DNA from: Lobosporangium transversale | Taxonomy: Eukaryota; Mortierellomycota; Mortierellomycetes; Mortierellales; Mortierellaceae | Reading direction: 5' to 3' | Length of the DNA stretch: 64,000 bases | Assembly: GCF_002105155.1 (NCBI RefSeq) | Contig: NW_019028997.1 | Coordinates: 350,001 to 414,000, forward strand | Part shown: positions 30,301 to 40,740 of the stretch, piece by piece | Numbering within the stretch: position 1 is the first letter of the stretch | How the letters are laid out: each line of letters opens with the position of its first letter | Notes under the pieces: generated by a model | Told to the model about the DNA's origin: nothing | Database searches by the model: none | Seen by the model: only the letters and a program-made list of their open reading frames with translations | Program-made: the position numbers and the translations under genes

Positions 30301-30799
30301 GCATCGGGTGCCAGGAAATAATTCATCAAAATTTGACTTATTCCTGTTCTTTCATACCTGCTTATGGAATATATAGATTGAGTTCTGTGTAGATGGCGCG
30401 CCTGTGTTGCTCGTAGAATCACTCCTCCAGGAATGCATCCCAGAGGCATTTCGCGATATAATTTTAAGGCTGGTAGAAGAGGAGAGGAAAGGCTACAATT
30501 TCGTGTCAATGCCTGAAGACTTTCAAACTTTCTGGACTACGATGGGAGCGCGAACGAAGTTGGTACAGTCGCAACGTTTTTGCACCAGCACGGTGTCTGA
30601 TTTACAGGCTGTAACTGGTGCCCGTCCATCCTCTTATGCGTGCATGTCCGCGGTAAAGACAGTGGCGCAATACCTGGAAGTGGTCAATACAAATGATGAG
30701 GATAATGAATTCAAGGAGAGGCTGTGGAGAGAGCTTGAAAGGATTCAGAAACTGGCCATGCTCCACAAGCATGCATCTGTACGATTCTATATACCGTAG
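26490..30799 (+). CDS. FIRRM/FLIP-like (C1orf112 family) protein, frame irregularities
   Basis: A long helical protein of about 980 residues. Exon model: 26490-26685, 26782-26941, 26991-27041, 27145-27291, 27414-27573, 27664-27788, 27897-28141, about 28229-28858, 28976-29062, 29150-29251, 29359-29721, 29812-29886, 29962-30084, 30206-30268, 30377-30799. From 28229 to the end, exons join cleanly in frame. The C-terminal part (LYTSLLQDTEWTVIHESVMS, then IEFCVDGAPVLLVESLLQEC) resembles the end of vertebrate FIRRM, which with the AAA ATPase FIGNL1 controls RAD51 filaments in recombination. This match is from memory of the family and is moderate. Two places do not splice in frame: the junction 26941/26991 and the interior of the exon 27897-28141. 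Exon 29359-29721 carries an in-frame poly-T tract. The gene is either decaying or hit by homopolymer/indel errors. Confidence 0.55.
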
Positions 30800-31279
30800 A
30801 ATATGTATGATACAGCCGAGTACATAATACATTATTGAAATAATTTTCTAGCACATACCTTGCTTATTAAGCACCAGATTATTTCCAATGGATCTTATTA
30901 TGAGGAGCAAGAGCATTCTTTCTTCTCTTCCATTGTTACCTTGAGAGACATGAGTAATAATAAAGTAGTGAGAAACAGATTAGTCTTCAATAATGAGCTA
31001 CGGGACGCATCTAGTCACGAATTTTTTCAGAAAAAAAAAATAGGATGCGGGGGAGATGTTACAATGCCCCAGTAATGGACTGTAGGCAAAAAATAGCTTT
31101 GTTATCTCCTTCATTTGCCACTTCTCTTTAACAAGACAGAGAGCTTTTGTTGATACGACTTCTCCTTCTTATGATAAAAGAAAAAAAAGACGGACCATTT
31201 TCCTATGGAGAGAGCAACTTGGAACAAAAATCTCGAAGTTTGATTGGCTTAACCTTATTTCTAGAATGACATCATCATA
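30800..31279. other. Intergenic region downstream of the FIRRM-like gene
   Basis: No gene is supported. A 71-codon frame at 30860-31075 has no recognisable feature and may be 3' UTR or decayed sequence. Confidence 0.4.
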
Positions 31280-31739
31280 TTTATTAAGGATGTGGGACTA
31301 AAAATGGCTATTTAATCAAAGCCCAGTTTTCTGGAATGCGTCTATGGGATTCATGTCTTCTCACTTGCTGTTCTGCAACATGGCCAGACATATTTTTTCG
31401 GTATATGTCCATGTAGCGGAAGGACTTTCTTGCGTATTTTCAAATGCATATAATGTGCACTGAGTTCAAAGCCTCTGGTACGGCCTCTTGTAGTCCTATG
31501 AATGTGTAATCACAATTTGCTCTGGTGCAGCGCTTGCTTGCTCTCCAGAACATCTCAATGAAGTTCAATTCGCAGTGGAATTGTGGGTAGAAAATAACTT
31601 GCTGCCTGTGCCTTCCTGCAATTTCCTCTAAGGGTGATTGTTGGGCCATAAAGTCCGGTTGCAACTTTAAAATACGCGTAGCACAGCATAATTCCTTGTC
31701 ACCAGAATAATCACGCGCCTTGCAATTCGCACATATCAT
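31280..31739 (-). mobile_element. DDE transposase C-terminal fragment (pseudogene)
   Basis: A minus-strand frame beginning MICANCKARDY contains IFYPQFHCELNFIEMFWRAS, a signature of fungal DDE-superfamily transposases (final part of the catalytic fold). It then has CTRANCDYTF and, after a frame break near 31440, KYARKSFRYMD and SHRRIPENWALIK to about 31280. The N-terminal two thirds of the transposase and its first catalytic Asp residues are missing, so this is a dead fragment. No terminal repeats were found. Confidence 0.7.
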
Positions 31740-32074
31740 CCTCCTATTCGAATAAGGTATGCGTATGCTTTTAATGTTTTAATAAAAGATCTGGAGCCTA
31801 TTGAGGTTACTGCCTCCATTCCTTTGTGAAAATAGAGGCCTTCTGTTACCATTTACGGTTACAGATTACGTTTTCCTTTATGTTATCCTCACGAGGCAGG
31901 AGCCGACCATGGCGGACCTCAGTTTCCGGCTCGTTTAATTCAAGCAAAATTTTGGGAGTGGTTTCAGACGACACCCATGACAACCTTTGGGCCTCTCGTA
32001 TTGCTGAAAAAAAAAAAAAAAAAAAAAAAAAAACACGCACGCTTGCTCAACTTACTTCTCACCATACCTAAATT
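31740..32074. other. Unassigned DNA between transposase fragments
   Basis: No gene is recognised; the stretch contains a 27-nt poly-A tract (32006-32032). Confidence 0.4.
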
Positions 32075-32344
32075 GAATATGAAGTCGATGCCACTAAGCA
32101 AGGTCAATAATGTCAAAAGATTGATGTTGAATGGTATGTCCGATCGAGAAGCGGCTGCTAGCGATGGTATTTCCCAAAGAATGGCCGCTAGGATTTATGT
32201 AGAGGATAAGGAGGGCATGCCAGCCAGAAAGCGTGAACGACCACAGAAAGTACCTACAGAAACTACAGTATCTCAAGATCAACATGAAAACGAGATATGC
32301 TCAAGTCCGTCTGATGGTAGGCGTCCCTCAGTCAAGCTGAAATG
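32075..32344 (+). mobile_element. Transposase N-terminal HTH fragment (pseudogene)
   Basis: The plus-strand frame LSKVNNVKRLMLNGMSDREA followed by ISQRMAARI has the form of the N-terminal helix-turn-helix of Tc1/pogo-like transposases. After VPTE the likely continuation lies in another frame (LKINMKTRYAQVRLM), so a frameshift is present near 32260. No catalytic domain follows. It is a different element from the minus-strand fragment just to the left, or the other half of a rearranged one. Confidence 0.5.
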
Positions 32345-33479
32345 ACCATTGAGGAGAGTAAGTGGAGAGATTTATTCCTGGATTTGTTTGATGCCGTGAT
32401 ATCACCTTTTCCATTTTACTATGTTTCAACTTTGGCTATAGATTATGATAGCTTTTGGGAGCCTCAGCTGTTTAATTGCAATAGCGCCCTTGAGAATGAT
32501 GTATATAGAAGATAATCGTTAACAAACATATGCGGGATTCATACATAAAATGGCTATTTATTATCATTGCTTCTCGCAATAGCGACGATACTTCTGGACT
32601 GAAAGCAGCACTCTATTCTAACCAGCGGTATTATTACCCGGCTAAGTTTGACCATGATTAAAAAAAATCGGTTTGGCGCACCACCATCCAAAAAATTTTA
32701 ACCGTTGGTTGTTTCTGATATTTAGCGAACCGGTTCTGGCCAGTGAACTGGTGAAAACCGATAAAGCCGGCAAATGCCAGTTAAAACTGATGATCGTGAT
32801 CAAATGAACCAGCTTACTCTCAAAAGTCGAATATAGCTCTTTACGAGCCCTATCTCCACCCGCAATTGTCATTCCCTGATCATACACAACTTCGTAAAGA
32901 TCAGCAGTTTCCTTGTCCATCTTACCCAGCTGTTTCTCTTTAGTGTGCTGCCGGCGTCGTGAAGGCAAAACCTCTTCGTCCTCTATCTCGCACCACTTCC
33001 TCCGACCGAGTGGAGCCCCAGCGGCACTTCTGGAGGATTCCGCCTGCACATCCCTCTTTTTCGCCTAATGTTGCTTTGCAAGAGGATCCAGAAAGATAAT
33101 ACCCAAGTCCTTTTGACTTCAAAAGCTGACGGCGAGTTATCTATGAAAACGCATCTTCCTCATGTCCACCACCCTTGTCATGACTACCATCACTGCTGGT
33201 GAACGAACAGTTAAGAGTGACATGGTTATTGCCCTCCTTCTGAACGAAGGAGGATTTAGAGGGAGAATTATGAGACATAGTGTTGGAAGACATGAGGTAT
33301 TATGGCAATAAGTATGTGCAGTGATCAGACAGTGTTGGAATACTAATGTTCAAAAACAAAAAGAAAATAGTGAAATAAGAAAGGGAGGAATGAGCACGAA
33401 ATGACAATCCATTTCTCCACTTCTGTTCACAATCATCCATCCATCATCTCCATTCTCATTCACCATTCGGCTTTCTCTT
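32345..33479 (-). other. Unassigned region with a 135-codon frame of unknown family
   Basis: The frame at 32642-33049 (minus) contains RRKWCEIEDEEVLPSRRRQ and a stretch around KETADLYEVVYDQGMTIAGG that looks protein-like, with normal composition. It then degrades into unrelated residues. Frames at 32940-33122 may be an upstream part in another phase. It could be a decayed Mortierella gene or element ORF; I do not recognise it. The rest is AT-rich filler. Confidence 0.25.
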
Positions 33480-34440
33480 CAATGAATGATTGAGATTTCG
33501 CCATACATAAAACTAACTTGCATATCCCTCTTGACACCATGTTTGCGGATCAAAATATGCGTTTTGCTGCCACCAAAAAAGGGAAATGATAGAGGTGATA
33601 CACGCATTACAGTCAGTATCTTTATTCTTGATGATGAGCGATCAAGTATATGCCTTATCATTGGCATGGATTTCTTTCGTCGGTTTGGTTTTCAGCATTT
33701 CTGGTCCAATATACCTCCCAACCGATTATCTGAATCTGTACCTGATCAAAACCCTTTACTTAAGCCGCCGATTACTCTTGAAGAGGAAAAAACAGATGAA
33801 TATATCGCTTATAAGAATGACTTTATGTACTCTCTTATCCTTAAAGTCACATCCTAAAGATTAGTCAATCCCCTATATCAGAAATGAAATAACCTTTCAG
33901 TGCCTAAAGGAACCGTTGTACACTGTCGCCCACGTCTGTTTGCCTATCATCAACGCTCCAAACTTGACGAAACTGCTGGTCATAATAATTGTCTGACTTT
34001 GACAGCGAAAAAAAAAAAAAAAAAAAAAAAAGATCTACAGGGTAATAGGACATTACGCCGAGTCTGTCCTAATCCAAGGTCACTTAATGTCCATCTCCAT
34101 GATAATGATTTCCCGCTTCCTTTGATGAATGGTATCATGTTGAAGATAGTTGGTGATGTTATTTTCACCACCATTAGCCACCTTCAAACTTTTCATCGTC
34201 TACCAATCCATGAATATGATCGCTTTTTAACTGCATTTGTGCACAATGGAAGGGTATATGTTTAAAAAGGTATTCCGCCTCAAGCCTTTATCTAGTCTGT
34301 TTCAACGCGACATGTTACATACCCTGAGGTGACCTTCCTTTTGTAATTAATTATATTGATGACAGTGTGATTTTGCCCAAAGGCCGTGAAAACCATGCTG
34401 AACACGTAAAGAAGCTCTGCGACCCTTGACTGATGCTCGT
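33480..34440 (+). mobile_element. Decayed Ty3/gypsy-type retrotransposon pol fragment
   Basis: Remnants occur in pol order. A retropepsin-like end (frame 33486-33857, with LIIGMDFFRRFGF) is followed by reverse transcriptase pieces (34030-34265: RVCPNPRSLNVHLHDNDFPL, ISHLQTFHRLPIHEYDRFLT), then a YIDD catalytic motif near 34350 with HAEHVKKLC after it. Several stops and frameshifts separate the pieces, and no integrase or LTR was found, so it is inactive. A 25-nt poly-A tract lies inside the coding remnant at 34008-34031. Confidence 0.75.
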
Positions 34441-35241
34441 TTAATCGTAAATGAGGATAACTAGCTAAGGGGTTAACTTTTATTCATTTTTCTTCATATT
34501 TGTCATTAAAATACCAGAGGTTTATTTATATACATATTTATTTTTTCCTTGAGGTTTTGTTTTATCCAAAAGGGGACTATGGCTGTATTATAAGCGACTC
34601 GGCTTTCAGCCTTTCCCTGGGAAAAGTTTGCGCCATAACTACCTAGTCCTTTATCTAAATAGCTAATTTACATTGATATTTAGGAATACCTTTTTCTATG
34701 ATGAAGATAAAGATCCTCATTCTTGTCTCGTTACATTTAAAGTCCATTACTAATTTATAGCAGGTTTGGTTCTAGTTACCACTGTAGAGGTCAACTTCTA
34801 ATCTGGTTCCCACTATATCCTTCGGTTTGCCCCGAGTAGTCGTATTTATCATGAAACGTGCTCTTGACTGAAAAAAAAGCATAGTAGCATAATTCAAAGG
34901 TTCAAGCGACACGACTGTGTCCCTGTTTTTGAAAAGTATCAGATGTGTACAGTCACAAATATTTAATATTTACGTAATAAGAAACGGATGGTGGCAAAAT
35001 CGTGTAACGGTTGGATTGACAGTGGCTGAAATGAAATATCAGTATAAAAGGAGCAGATCTGTTGGCATGGCCCTTTTCACTCTCTCTACATTAGTTCTCT
35101 CTACACTACCATACTCACTTTTAGTTCCCACCACCTAGAGTTCTTTTTTTCTTCCTTCCTTTGAAGGCCATACGACTGAATTTGATCCTTCCTTTCTCCT
35201 TCCTCACCAGTTCATTCACTTTTTGCCTGTGAACTACACTA
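34441..35241. other. Unassigned DNA upstream of the Crinkler pseudogene
   Basis: No gene is recognised. The last 200 bases (from about 35040) are CT-rich and contain GTATAAAAG at about 35043, a plausible TATA element for the Crinkler locus about 200 bp before its start codon. Confidence 0.4.
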
Positions 35242-37885
35242 ATGGCAGACGAAATCACTCTCTTTTGCATTATTGATGGAAAATCCACAGCGTTTTCTGT
35301 GGACATTCTACCAACAAAGACCGTGGGCCATCTCAAACAGGCAATCAAGAAAAAGAAAGAAAACGCTCTTCAAGGCATTGATGCCAACAAACTCAATCTT
35401 TACCATGTCTCCATCCCTCCGCGCCGAAAAGACAAATCACGCTCAACAATCTAACAGTCGAAGAAAGGTCAAAAGAGCCAGAGGAGCTAGACGACCCGAC
35501 AAGTGAGATTTCTGAAGTCTTTGGAACGGCACCATCAAAGAAAACTATTCATGTCATTGTTCAGCCTCCATCAGTAGGTAAGAAGTCGTTAAATTCTAAC
35601 TGTCCTTGTTACTGTGGCATGCAAGCATTTAATGTCTAATGATCCATCTTCTTTATATTTGATTTTGCATATTGTGGTATAGATCCGTCCACTTCCGCTT
35701 TGTGTAAGGCTCATTTGTTTAACTGATTCTCTGCTTTTTTCAAAAGGTTATGATGGCGACGCGTCTAATTAATTAATTAAATAATTAATTAACTAGCTCC
35801 TGCAGTCTTACCTGCCGTTCAACCTGTACTCACGGCTTTTTCACCTTCTCCTCCAACAAGTCAAACGAGCTCTTCCTCCCGTAAGTAAGAAAAGAAGGAA
35901 TGAGTCAGCATTACTGTTCATCAGACAGGCTAATTAATTAATTGCAACTAAGAGACTAATTACCTTAATTGCGGAATAATTATAGAGGACCTCGAGACCA
36001 CAATTGAAAGAATTACAACACGTTTCTTTGCTCATAATTCACCAGCAGCAATATTTCTTAACGAGTACGTAAAGGCGACAAATCAACTTCCAGTGACTAC
36101 TGAAGGGGTAACTGGACTACCGAGAGCATGGAGACGAGGAAAGACTTTCGAACCAACATTAGAATCACGACCAAACTTTCTCTTTCTGGACTTACCAGAA
36201 GCACCATCCGATAACGTTATACCGGATCAATTCCGTTCAAATGTTATACTAACCGCACTCGAGAACACTGACGCTCGCGACGTACCTGTATTTGGCGTTG
36301 TAGGTTTGCTGTCTCATTATTTGTAGTCACCTCGCATTGTACTCCCTAGTCTAACTCTTCCTTTTGTTACATATTTCTTAATAGAGTGGCTGCGGCAAGA
36401 CGAGATCAGTTATAGAGATGCTTTGCCTTCGGTGGGGATTCTATTTTAATGCATCAGACAGGGATCATGGCTCAGACGATCTATCGTTCATGGCGGAGTA
36501 TATTGACCAAGAAACTTCAGAGAAACGAGATCAAAAAGACAATACATCTACAGCGAGGAAAGTTACCCTTCTTTTATATCTCTCAAGGATCCTTATTCTC
36601 AAGTTTTGTTTATCTGTTCCTAGCTGCCGTAATACTTTCTCAAGTAAAAGCTGGGCCTTGCTTCAAATCTGTCCAGTCATTTTCTCAGACGTATTCTCTA
36701 TTCTATTCAGGCAACTTCTTTCTCACCTTGACCACAAGAATATTGCATGGACAATCATTTGCGCAGTTGTACAAAATCATTTTGTTTCAACAAAGGAACT
36801 GCTCATAGGAATGAATTACCCAAACTTTACCACCAACACGAAACTACGGCTCGTTGTAGATGAGGCCCAAATTTTAGGCGATCAAGGCGATGGACTATTT
36901 GTGTCATCATATTCTGACTCTGAACCACAACCAGTATTGTCACCCATTTTGCATGGATTTAGGGATCCTACCCAGCGCTCGGAACTTACGGTCATATACT
37001 GCGGAACGGGTCAGCATTCGAACACTTGACCAGGGGCTTTGCAGTGGCGATGGAGTTAAAGAATACGGCTCTCCGATGTTTCCTCATTTGGAGTTTGTAG
37101 GCTGGCAGAGTGAAGATTCTGTCAGATCGTTTATTGATCGCATCAAGTCTCAACTCAATGACGAAGCTTGGAGTAGTAGGATTGATATGTTAATTCCACC
37201 AGAGGCAATATCTATGCTTCATAAAAGACTCACTGGCCGATTTAGACCGATTGTCACTGCAATCGAAGGTATTATTGCCACCAATGATGCAGCCAAGTGG
37301 GAAAGTATCATTGCCAACACAGAAGCAATGCTATCGTCGTGGGAGGATAAAGTGCGTCGTGGGAACATGATCGGTGAATTATTGAGGACGACAAACAAGA
37401 TAAAGAATCATCCAGAACGATTCTCATCATTCTTCAACATTGAGGATACTCTGGTACTCTTCTTCAAGCGGTGGTACCTCCTTGGAGAGACCATATTTAT
37501 TTTGAAAGAGGAGGCGGCATTACTAGTCGAATCAGCTCTTGGGCGTATCAAGATCTTTGGTGGCAATGCTTGTGTGGCTATGGATGAACCATTGGTATTA
37601 AAAGCCGTCCAGAATTACTTTAAACAAAAGGATCCTCTGTTCGTTGCTGCAGCAGAACGAATGATGCTTACGTTGACCAATCCATCTGAACAGGCAGCTA
37701 GACAGCTTATTAGATATCATTTAAGAGCCATGGCTCATTTAGAAAGCATCATAGATGACAATGCGCCTATTCCTGGGATACAAGAAGTACTACAAGCTGT
37801 ACAGAAAGTCTCTGATCTGTGCGAAGCACGGCTTCCAGTGCTACCAGGACTCAAACTTAGCAATAAACGTCAGAGGCAACGGTGA
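35242..37885 (+). pseudogene. Crinkler (CRN) family protein with P-loop ATPase region, two frameshifts
   Basis: Exons read as 35242-35577, 35797-35880, 35986-36299 and 36385-37885. The start has the Crinkler header (ITLFCIIDG, then FSVDI, TVGHLKQAI and LYHVSIP), and the end of exon 1 has the usual SEVFGTAPSKKTIHVIVQPP. A low-complexity Pro/Ser linker and a central region follow, then a Walker A motif (GVSGCGKT across the 36299/36385 splice), LVVDEAQIL as Walker B, and the long C-terminal domain through RFRPIVTAIEG. Two single-base frame losses interrupt it: near 35425 in the header and near 37012 after VIYCGTG. The rest is well preserved, suggesting recent loss. Crinklers of early-diverging fungi are thought to act as intracellular or secreted effectors with REase/NTPase architecture; here no functional product is expected unless the indels are assembly errors. 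Confidence 0.8.
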
Positions 37886-38411
37886 GTAAGTATTTTCTAG
37901 ATAAATATAAAATAACAGGCTCAAATGGTTTACAAAATGAAATAAAAGAGATCGTTTAGTATTATTTCATAATAAAAAGGCATATCGCTAAAATGACTAA
38001 AAAATTAAGTTTCAGCGACTCTTGTTTCTTTTTTTTGCCTGTCCTGGTTTAGTAGCCAATCAGCATCGACCATCAGGGCATGCCATGAAAGAACAATCGC
38101 CCTTAACGTGTTAGTCTTTCGATAAATACGAGCCGGAGACCGTGGCTTCGCCACGGCCGGCTCTTGCCTCGTTAGAAATTTTATGGAGACAAAATAAAGC
38201 GTATTCCAACGATTGGTTTTGAAAATAAAAAGCGTTACCATTTATAACTTTTTTATTGACTGCGGTCTTTTTTACCATTTTAAAAACTACCAACAAAATC
38301 GACACAAGCAAGATCAGGTAAGTTGTATACAGCAGTAAAATAATCAAAAAATAAAATACAAAATAAGAAAGAGTATCTGGAAGATACGGCAGTAAATGAG
38401 AGGACGCTTAT
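37886..38411. other. AT-rich DNA with one GC-rich hairpin
   Basis: No gene is recognised. The stretch contains the hairpin at 38130-38163, listed separately. Confidence 0.4.
38130..38163 (-). repeat. GC-rich perfect hairpin, candidate Helitron 3' terminal hairpin
   Basis: Arms GAGCCGG and CCGTGGC pair with GCCACGG and CCGGCTC around a TTC loop with a 3-nt bulge, standing out in AT-rich DNA. It lies about 250 bp downstream (minus strand) of the Helitron coding remnant. Fifteen bases past it on the minus strand is CTAA, which fits the CTRR Helitron terminus, although the expected T after it is not present. Assignment is tentative. Confidence 0.45.
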
Positions 38412-40629
38412 TTACAACGCATCCTTGGAGACAATGTTCCACATGTATAGCCCAGGTCTGAGATTAAGCTCAATTGCACCCATTACGCCGATATATGCAT
38501 CCGCCTTCAGCTTGGACTGGTATTCGTTGATGAACTGAAGTCGATCCGCCTCCAGTCTGCTGTATTGGTTGGTAGCGCACTGGTGAGTCAAGCACGTACT
38601 CATCCAGATGAAAGATCGCTGGTCTGTTGAGCTCAAAGGACGAATTTGCATCCTGTACATGTAAAACTCCTTTAGCTTGGCGTATTCTCGACTTTCCCTA
38701 GCTCGGTCATTGCCCCCATCCACATCCATCTCTAGCTGGTTGTCATCGTTACCTCCGTCATAGCTGTCACCATGAGACCCTGCAGAAGTTTGACCTGACC
38801 TAGACCATTTTTTATACTTTTTATATGTCCAGTCCTCGCCTTTTGGATGCAAGAGGATATAATGGAGGCTGTCGTAAGCTGGATGGACCTCACTGGCTTT
38901 CTTCAAACCAGCGGCTCTGCTTTCTATTATGATGCCTCGCTGAGAATCCTTATTACTGTCGCCAGCCATCAAAACCACGCTTTCAGTTGATGAAAGGGCC
39001 TGTACTGCATTCGCCTTTGCCCTCTCCTCTCATGCTGAGGCCCAGCACGGATGACGACCTTCAGCCGCATGATATCCTCGTGCGCACATTCTCTGCTGTC
39101 CTTGAGCGTATGGGCTATCGGGTAGTGTAGTTCAAGGGGTCGCTGTAGTCCCTGCAACAGGCCTTCATCAGGGAATCCCCGAAATGGTTAATACGGATCC
39201 TTGCTTGCTGAACAGGGTCATGAATGTGAGTGTGAGCCTGCAGGAGCTGAGAGGCAGCGCCTTCAGTTGGCGTCATAGGACCAATCAGAGTACTAACCCC
39301 TCCAATGATACGAAGCGTGTACACTCCATATAGGTTGTTCGCAAGGTCTTTATCAAGATTCACTTCCATGGACATGGACGAAAGAGTGCAGTTATATGCT
39401 TATATGTGTTTACGGAATAACTTACCTTGCCGCTCTGGTCATCAAGAAGTTAAATCAAGGTCGAGCGGAGGAATATTCACTTGACCTCTCCCACAGCACA
39501 AAGGAAATTCTGGTCAGCTTATACTACTGCGTTGCACACACATTCTTCAATAAACATGAAGGCACCGCAATAAGGGCAACTGACCATCGGCTCTAAGCGG
39601 TACCTATATTGCATAATATTGGGACCCGAAACAAAATCTTGCTGAAACCTTTTTCTAGCGGGTGATAGAAAGTTATCTTCGGCAAAGGAATTATCTTCGG
39701 TAGAAGGATCATCCTCAACAGAAGGATCGTCTTTACGCTAGTGTATTCTGAAGGTCAATGGTAAGTGGTAATAGTGTAGAATTAAGGACACATAATGTAT
39801 AGTATAATAAGCCAATAAAAAACCGAACAAAAAGTAGCACACCTTTGTCTTTGTATGGGTCTTTCATTTCGTCTTCATCATTTTCAAAAACAATACTTCG
39901 TGTGCACACAGGCCTAGCGCCATTTTGCACTGAGTTACTAACAACGCTATTAAAGCAGTAAAAAGGAAAAAAACTAAGGGTTAATGGTCCACTGATGAGA
40001 CGAAAAAAATCCAACCGTTGAAAATCAAACTCACCCTTTATTACTTGGGCATGGCCTACGACCATCCCTAGGCAACTGCAGATACTGCATTTATACACTG
40101 TAGGAGGCTGGTTGACGGTGCTTGCCCTGCGGATAAGTAATAATGATGGAGGGTTAAAAAAAGAATATCAAAAACTAATGAAAATCATTTGAATATGAAA
40201 TAGGGAACCTATGCCTTCAAATTGACCCAACATTCTGCACATGGTTGCTGGTAGCGCAATTCAAGTTATAGAAGGTATATAAGCTTAAGCTCTGCATGCG
40301 CCGGCCACTACCATGTCAAAAAAAAAAAAAAAAAAAAAAAGTTCAATAGGATTGTTAAATACCGAAATTACTTTACTCTTCATTATTTGAGTATGAGCTG
40401 CGCACATGACCGGATGACTGCACCCACACACAGACATGGAATGGAAGGAGGAACGATGCGATTGGGAAAACTCGTTCTGTCTCTATCAGTTGAGAAAATA
40501 TTATTAATATTCCAAAAACATAAAAATAAAAAAATAAAAAGGCCTTACCACATTCCTTACGTTCTGAGAGCATAGTCTCTTGCCATGTCCGTCGCTGCTG
40601 CACAGGCTACATGCCATGAGGCGTAGCAT
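38412..40629 (-). mobile_element. Decayed Helitron (RepHel N-terminal part) with 5' zinc knuckles
   Basis: Read on the minus strand from an ATG at 40629: CSLCSSDGHGKRLC, a CCHC zinc knuckle, then an exon with YKCSICSCLGM (40050-40100), then an acidic exon (SVEDDPSTEDNSFAEDN). Next is MVSCPYCGAF and CCGRGQVNIPPL (39480-39600), the start typical of Helitron helicase-like proteins. LRIIGGVSTLIGPMTPTEGA (39310) and LKVVIRAG follow, and finally YDSLHYILLHPKGEDW and EFYMYRMQIRP (38412-38978). Stops and frame changes occur at several joints, and the Rep HUH motif and SF1 helicase are not present. It is a truncated, inactive copy. Its first 820 bp are duplicated at 45363-46194. Confidence 0.75.
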
Positions 40630-40740
40630 TGAGAGGGATCTTTAACTAATATAGATAATAAGATCCAAAAAAAAATAAAATAAAATAAAATGAAAAATAA
40701 ACGTAATAGTGGCAAAAGTAGAGAGCAGTGGATAAACGTG
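39918..40740. repeat. Direct repeat E, copy 1 (Helitron 5' region)
   Basis: Nearly identical by eye to 45363-46194 in the same orientation, apart from small indels in homopolymers and scattered substitutions. The homology stops abruptly at both ends: at GCGCCATTTTGCACTGAG on the left and at GGATAAACGTGAATT on the right, where the TIR element begins. Confidence 0.9.
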
